Shown here: in pieces, positions 59,864 to 64,000 of the stretch
Layout of the letters: every line of letters begins with the position of its first letter
Numbering within the stretch: position 1 is the first letter of the stretch
Assembly (NCBI GenBank): GCA_963966185.1
Contig: CAWZYM010000365.1
Span: 159,001 to 223,000 of the forward strand
Source: Rhabditoides inermis
Taxonomy: Eukaryota > Nematoda > Chromadorea > Rhabditida > Rhabditidae
Length of the DNA stretch: 64,000 nucleotides
Reading direction: 5' to 3'
Notes under the pieces: generated by a model
What the model was told of the DNA's origin: nothing
Database searches by the model: none
Seen by the model: the letters and a program-made list of their open reading frames with translations, nothing else
Position numbers and translations under genes: made by a program

Positions 59864-60323
59864 ATGGCTCAATCCGTTCCACCCGGAGACATCAACACCC
59901 AGCCGGGTACCTAGATCGTCTTCAACGCCCCCTACGATGACAAGCACACCTACCACATCAAGGTGCGTGTCATTTGTCGTTGTTGATATCTACTGATATC
60001 TATTGATTATCGATTGATTCTCATCTTCTCCCGCTCAGATCACCAACGCCGGAAGTCGCCGCATCGGATGGGCTATCAAGACCACCAACATGAAGCGCCT
60101 CGGCATCGACCAGCCGTGCGGAGTGCTCGACCCCAAGGAGGCCGTGTTGATGGCCGTCTCTTGCGACGCGTTCAAGTACTGAGAGGAGGACACCAACAAC
60201 GACCGCATCACCATCGAGTGGACCAACGCTCCCGACGGCGCCGCCAAGACCTTCCGCCGCGAGTGGTTCCAGGGCGACGGAATGGTCCGCCGCAAGAACC
60301 TCCCCATCGAGTACAACCCTTGA
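59864..60323 (+). pseudogene. msp: major sperm protein (MSP) pseudogene
   Basis: Two exons (59864-59962 and 60039-60323) cover a full-length MSP of the usual ~126 residues: [53 protein letters not shown], then [32 protein letters not shown] and [23 protein letters not shown] polymerises into the filaments that drive nematode sperm crawling and also signals to oocytes. Two in-frame stops break it: TAG at 59912-59914, where the family has Lys (AAG), and TGA at 60180-60182, where it has Gly (GGA). Each is one transversion. Splice sites, frame and the AATAAA at 60341 are intact, so inactivation looks recent. Confidence 0.93.
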
Positions 60324-60870
60324 ATGGTGTCTACGTGCATAATAAATGTATTCGTGCCATTGTGAATGTACCATTGTGATTGAACGGATCGAGAGAAAAA
60401 AACTCCCATGAGGCTCCATGGGGATGTCAATCTGATGTCTACCGTACCTAATATCCTTGTTACCGTATACCTAATACCTACAGTATCCCTCCAGTGTCCT
60501 TTCTTGGCGGCTATAGAGAGTGCCACACTTTGCCACTGTGACTGTGACTGCTTGCGAGAATTACGGCAGAAAGAGTAGTTTCTAAGTACAGTAACCGTAA
60601 CATTTATGCACTTTCATGCACAGAAACAATATTTCTTCAGCAACTACAGTGAACCAATTTCAAAGTACAGTACCCCTAGTGTCACGTGCGACGATCTGTC
60701 CACTTTTCGCAGTGTTCTCGATCTTCTCAGCAGGGATGTCAGAAACCATGCAATCGTGTTATTTTGCCACTTCACGAACGGGCATGTCGTTTAACAGATT
60801 CAAGGCATTACTTGCCGAACGTCATTTATTTCATTCATTCACATAGAGTAAACAACATAACGGAGAAGTA
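60324..60870. other. intergenic
   Basis: MSP 3' UTR and unassigned sequence; no gene seen. Confidence 0.5.
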
Positions 60871-60874
60871 AACA

Positions 60875-61510
60875 AGCGAGTAAACAACTCACGGCAATGG
60901 AAACGCTGCAGATAGAGTAATCCCGCCCACTCTAGCCCCGCCCCCTTGCCTTGACGTTGGCACAACACGATGGGGCGCTTGTTGGAAGACATTGAGAGGT
61001 TGAGAGCGACCGGTTCGTAGGTCAAGAAATCTGGAACGAAAACGAATAGGAATTGCGCCACTCATCAGAAAACTACGTATACACATACGCTTCACACTTG
61101 GTATAATAGCGCTAATCTTCGATCACTGCAGTATAAAGAACCAAACGCTACGTTGACAACGTATAATAGCAAGGCTCTAACAAACCCTCCCACCAGAATG
61201 ATATCCCATGGGCGCTGGAAGCTCGTCTGCGCTGCGACCATCCTTCTCCTGCAATCACACACATGTGGGCGTGGTCAGAGTAGGCGGGGCCTACCTTCTT
61301 TTTCTTCGTCGAGTCTTTGCGGCTATTGGGACGCGAGTCGAGCTCCAGCTCTTTAGTGTACATCACAACCCTGTAATCGATCAATCGATAATCAATCGAT
61401 ACTCAATCGATACTTACTGTTGCCGGAATGCGCTGCTGGGAATGAGCCGGGCGAGTTGGGGCTGGTCGTCGCCGTCCCTGAAAATCGATAAATCAATTAA
61501 TCAGTAATCC
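60875..61510 (-). pseudogene. inverted partial duplicate of MAGUK exons 30-33
   Basis: On the minus strand, copies of MAGUK exons and their introns appear in order: exon 30 (about 61479-61418, reads [20 protein letters not shown]), exon 31 (about 61373-61290, VVMYTKELELDSRPNSRK), exon 32 (about 61255-61200, [18 protein letters not shown]) and exon 33 (about 61030-60955, YEPVALNLSMSSNKRPIVLC). After that the copy of exon 34 is mostly deleted (~50 bp), while its donor and GTGAGTTGTTTAC intron start survive. Introns match too, so this is a DNA duplication, not a retrocopy. The exon 33 donor is GC and the P-loop reads CQRQG. It lacks start and ends, so it is a gene fragment. Confidence 0.9.
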
Positions 61511-61903
61511 ACCATTTATCAATAATCATACCTTGTTACTCAGAAAACATGAATGTTCATTTGAAATTCACAGTCATTCGATAATCAATCGATATTCATT
61601 CAAGGCCTTGTTTAGTTGCACACAGCACGAGATGTTTATTTGAATTCAATCGATCGATAACCGATCAATAACCAATCAATAACCGATCGATATCTGTACG
61701 CCAGGCATCAATTCGCGTCGCTCAAAAACATGTAGAATGTTCCATCCAGCAATTTCCGGAAAATATGGAATATGAAAAATCTACATGTATAGCGGCATTA
61801 GCATGAAACGAATGGGGAATCAGCAAGCCATACTCGATTAGCATGCAATGATCTCGCCAGCTGAGAGCGAATATAAGGCGTCGCCGCGGACAGAGCGGCA
61901 CTA

Positions 61904-62173
61904 ATGAAGTCACATACCATTAGAGCTCTCTTTGCGTGCCTCTGTCTCCTTATTTGGGGACATGCACACGTGCCTCTGTCTCCACTCGAGGCACGCACAA
62001 CCCCCGTGTCTGACTCTGTTCCCGGACGGATCAGCACACCCCCCGCGCCATTCCACCGGCACACACTCACCTGCCACTCGGATCCCACCTGCTGCCACGA
62101 CACCTGCAGCATGGACCGAGAAGACACCGGAGACGACTGCAAGGACGAGCACCAACATCGCATCGCAACCTAG
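61904..62173 (+). CDS. small secreted cysteine-containing protein, 89 aa
   Basis: A single-exon frame with a signal peptide (MKSHTIRALFACLCLLIWGH) and a Pro/Ser/Thr-rich stretch (EARTTPVSDSVPGRISTPPA). A cysteine cluster near the C-terminus (TCHSDPTCCHDTCSMDRED, then DDC) gives five mature cysteines, an odd number that could allow an intermolecular bond. An ATATAAGG TATA-like box lies 33 bp before the ATG. No family recognised. Confidence 0.55.
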   Translation: MKSHTIRALFACLCLLIWGHAHVPLSPLEARTTPVSDSVPGRISTPPAPFHRHTLTCHSDPTCCHDTCSMDREDTGDDCKDEHQHRIAT

Positions 62174-62887
62174 AAATGGTGTGTATGTGTGTGTGTGTGT
62201 CTCTCTCCAACCTTCCTCCTCCTCTTTCCTCTTTTACATTTTCAAAACTTCTTTTGTTGAATGCACCGCAAACTGTCCGTCTGCCGAGTGGGAGCGACGT
62301 GTAATCGTTTTCCCGCGCTTTTGAGGGAACGGCTCACCGCATGTGACGTCATTGGCCCCGCCCCTTTCGTGACCGTGTCTAAAGTGACCAAAATCTGACT
62401 GTCACTTTAGCTAAAGTGACCGTCACTTTAACCATGTTTTCCTGAGATGGGTTCGATTCCTACGCACGTTTTGGACATTTAAAGACATGCACGTTGTGTT
62501 TCACAAAACTGCACAAAATGTGAAATGTCACGGATGGTATATATGATCCGAACCGACTATACACTCTCCGGACTTGTCTTTGTATCTTATAAAAAAAAAG
62601 TTTCACAAATTGTATTTAACGGCGTGTCTGTCCGTCTGTACGCGATGCAGCGTTTTCTTTATACCCCCGGTCGGAGCTAGCATGTGAGACGCGCCGGGTT
62701 TGCACTCTTTTCTTCGAGAGCATTTGATAGCGAAATCATTCCCGCATACCAGGAGAAGGAGCGCAGTGTACAACCACAAACACTACAAAAACAAAACCCT
62801 AACGAACGAATTATTATTCGCTCATTAGATAAGTAACAAGCGTCGAATACCCGATTATCGTAACCGATTTGAATGACATGATTCTAG
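62174..62887. other. intergenic
   Basis: Contains a tRNA-like B-box (GGGTTCGATTCC at ~62449) and CTAAAGTGACCGTCACTTTA palindromic repeats (about 62375-62432). No gene. Confidence 0.5.
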
Positions 62888-62895
62888 TATAAAAG
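62888..62895 (+). promoter_or_regulatory. TATA box (TATAAAAG)
   Basis: Lies 62 bp before the ATG at 62950; spacing fits a short 5' UTR. Confidence 0.6.
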
Positions 62896-62949
62896 GTATC
62901 ATCCCAGTATCCCAGACCTGGAGCATTCTCTTTTCACAGCACCGGAACC

Positions 62950-63546
62950 ATGCCTCTGCACTCTTTCGACAACTACACTAAGGTCTGGAAACGCCACTGG
63001 AATCTGCGTTAAACTGTTACGGTTGCAGCTGATCAAAGAGCACGAGAAGCTGCACGCCCGTCCGCTGGGAGGCATCAAGGACACGTTCCTCAAGACGCCG
63101 ACCATCACGGGACACACCCGCCACTGGAGCTCGGCAAAGGAAAAGGAACACCTGTACACCAAGAACAAGACCATGCCGGTCAAGGACCTGTCGCTGGTCA
63201 AGCACGAGCCGTTCGTGAACATCACCAACATAACCGAGCTGTTCAACGAGCCGGTCATGATGTGCGACATTCCCACCCCGCCACTCGTCAAGGAATACTG
63301 GAGTGTTTTCCCGGAGAACGAGGTGCACTACGTTCAACTTTTTTTATTTACTCACATCATGTTTTCTCAGGTGGAGACGATCTACCTCGTTGGCTCGGGC
63401 GAAATCGGGCGCATATTCCCCTCCGCCAACAGAGACACGTCAAGAATTGGAGGTACGCTCACGCAAAGCCATGCATTCTTCTCTCGTTCAGATCGACTAC
63501 GCAACAGCATCGCATCAAGTGCGTCATCAAGGCTAACCATGTATGA
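62950..63546 (+). CDS. unrecognised basic protein, 147 aa, four exons
   Basis: Preferred exons: 62950-62982, 63029-63302, 63371-63452 and 63492-63546 (TGA). The protein begins MPLHSFDNYTK, continues with a basic segment (LIKEHEKLHARPLGGIKDTF, HTRHWSSAKEKEHLY) and a Pro-rich segment (CDIPTPPLVKEYWSG), then RWLGRNRAHIPLRQQRHVKN, ending KCVIKANHV. No signal peptide or known domain is seen; it is rich in Lys, His and Arg. The AATAAA at 63562 lies just past this stop, supporting the model over a longer unspliced frame that would run through the signal to 63574. The proximity to an MSP copy hints at, but does not prove, sperm expression. Confidence 0.65.
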
Positions 63547-63561
63547 CTATGTAACAGTTTT

Positions 63562-63567
63562 AATAAA
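63562..63567 (+). terminator. polyadenylation signal AATAAA
   Basis: 16 bp after the preferred TGA of the 147-residue protein. Confidence 0.65.
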
Positions 63568-63708
63568 ACATTAGTGTACGAACAGTTTCTTATTGCGTGG
63601 GAAATGTCAATGTAGTGGAAAGATGACAGTATGAACAGAGCGGAGAGATGGCAGAAGATGTTCACTTTGATCAGATCAGCATACTCTGCCTGATAGTCAC
63701 CCATGCAG

Positions 63709-63870
63709 GTTTCCTACGGTACGGTACTTAGGAATACTGTAGACTACCGTACTACATATACCATTCCCGCTCAAATTCAAATCACTGTTTCGACGCGATC
63801 GCAGTTGGCGCGTACGAAGACCCAGAAAATTAGTGGAGTGAGATTCGAACGTGAAACTTGGCAGAAAGTG
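63709..63870 (+). CDS. candidate internal exon at the right edge
   Basis: Acceptor CCATGCAG and donor GTGAGTGAGAGAG bracket 54 open codons (VSYGTVLRNTVDYRTTYTIP, then QIQITVSTRSQ and VRFERETWQKV). The composition is protein-like and the donor leads into a GA tract, as at many real donors here. No partner exon or family recognised; it may belong to a gene continuing past the window. Confidence 0.4.
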
Positions 63871-64000
63871 GTGAGTGAGAGAGAGGAGGAGAGAAAGAGA
63901 GAATTATAAGGAAAAGAGTATACAGGAACCTTGTCTGATCCTGTCCGAGTCTGTCGGTACCTATTTCATGATCTCTATCTTTTTTCCGGGCACGTTCCCG

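Noticed and set aside
60021..60526. 130-160 codon minus frames over the MSP copy
   Set aside because: Antisense shadows of the GC-rich MSP coding sequence.
63023..63574. Unspliced 183-codon frame
   Set aside because: It runs through two small GT/AG introns and a polyA signal; the spliced model is more consistent.

Overview
The window is nuclear DNA from a nematode, most likely a free-living rhabditid or diplogastrid; the genus cannot be named from sequence alone. The evidence is a major sperm protein (MSP) gene copy (a nematode-specific family), a 7-exon serpentine chemoreceptor of srg type, many small exons with TTTCAG-like acceptors and introns down to about 40 nt, and a CR1-type retrotransposon landscape. 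The sequence is unusually rich in GA/CT microsatellites. Nearly all open frames inside those tracts (Leu/Ser or Arg/Glu runs) are not genes.

Layout. (1) 1-33.4 kb, + strand: a 40-exon MAGUK gene of the PALS1/MPP5/Stardust class (C. elegans magu-2-like), open at the left window edge. It encodes at least 1152 residues: low-complexity N-terminus, PDZ1, acidic linker, L27-like helix, PDZ2, SH3, basic hook, guanylate-kinase-like domain. The reading frame is continuous through all 40 exons. An alternative first exon at 19017-19308 replaces the first half of PDZ1 and gives an 831-residue isoform. One intron hosts an antisense four-exon gene (13353-14468) for a 119-residue secreted Ala/Gly-repeat protein. 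Other introns host a 2.1 kb long-TIR element, a retroelement fragment, tRNA-like repeats and MITEs. (2) 33.4-36.1 kb: intergenic, with repeats and a fossil reverse transcriptase. (3) 36.1-42.0 kb, +: a secreted protein with thrombospondin type-1 repeats. (4) 43.4-51.9 kb: a transposon graveyard with a near-perfect 110-bp-arm hairpin, a truncated reverse transcriptase, and a near-complete but decayed CR1-like element containing an endonuclease-only fragment and a 1.02 kb hAT-like element. (5) 53.9-56.0 kb, +: an srg-like chemoreceptor. (6) 57.9-59.4 kb, +: a secreted Gly/Met/Tyr-rich peptide gene with two alternative sets of terminal exons. (7) 59.9-60.3 kb: an MSP pseudogene. (8) 60.9-61.5 kb, -: an inverted partial copy of the MAGUK SH3-GUK exons. 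(9) 61.9-63.9 kb: a small cysteine-containing secreted protein, an unrecognised 147-residue basic protein, and a candidate exon at the right edge.

The genes do not form an operon or pathway. The MAGUK is expected to act in epithelial polarity (Crumbs complex), the receptor in chemosensation and MSP in sperm. The most unusual signals are structural. Introns are built from a few recurring sequence classes: GA/CT tracts starting at splice sites, TTGATT/ATCGAT tracts, GGGCGGGGC tracts, and a GATACGTTTCA motif. Other standouts are the alternative half-PDZ exon, the nested antisense secreted gene, the exon-set duplication in the Gly/Met gene, and the inverted MAGUK duplication. All exon models were made by eye from splice consensus and frame continuity.
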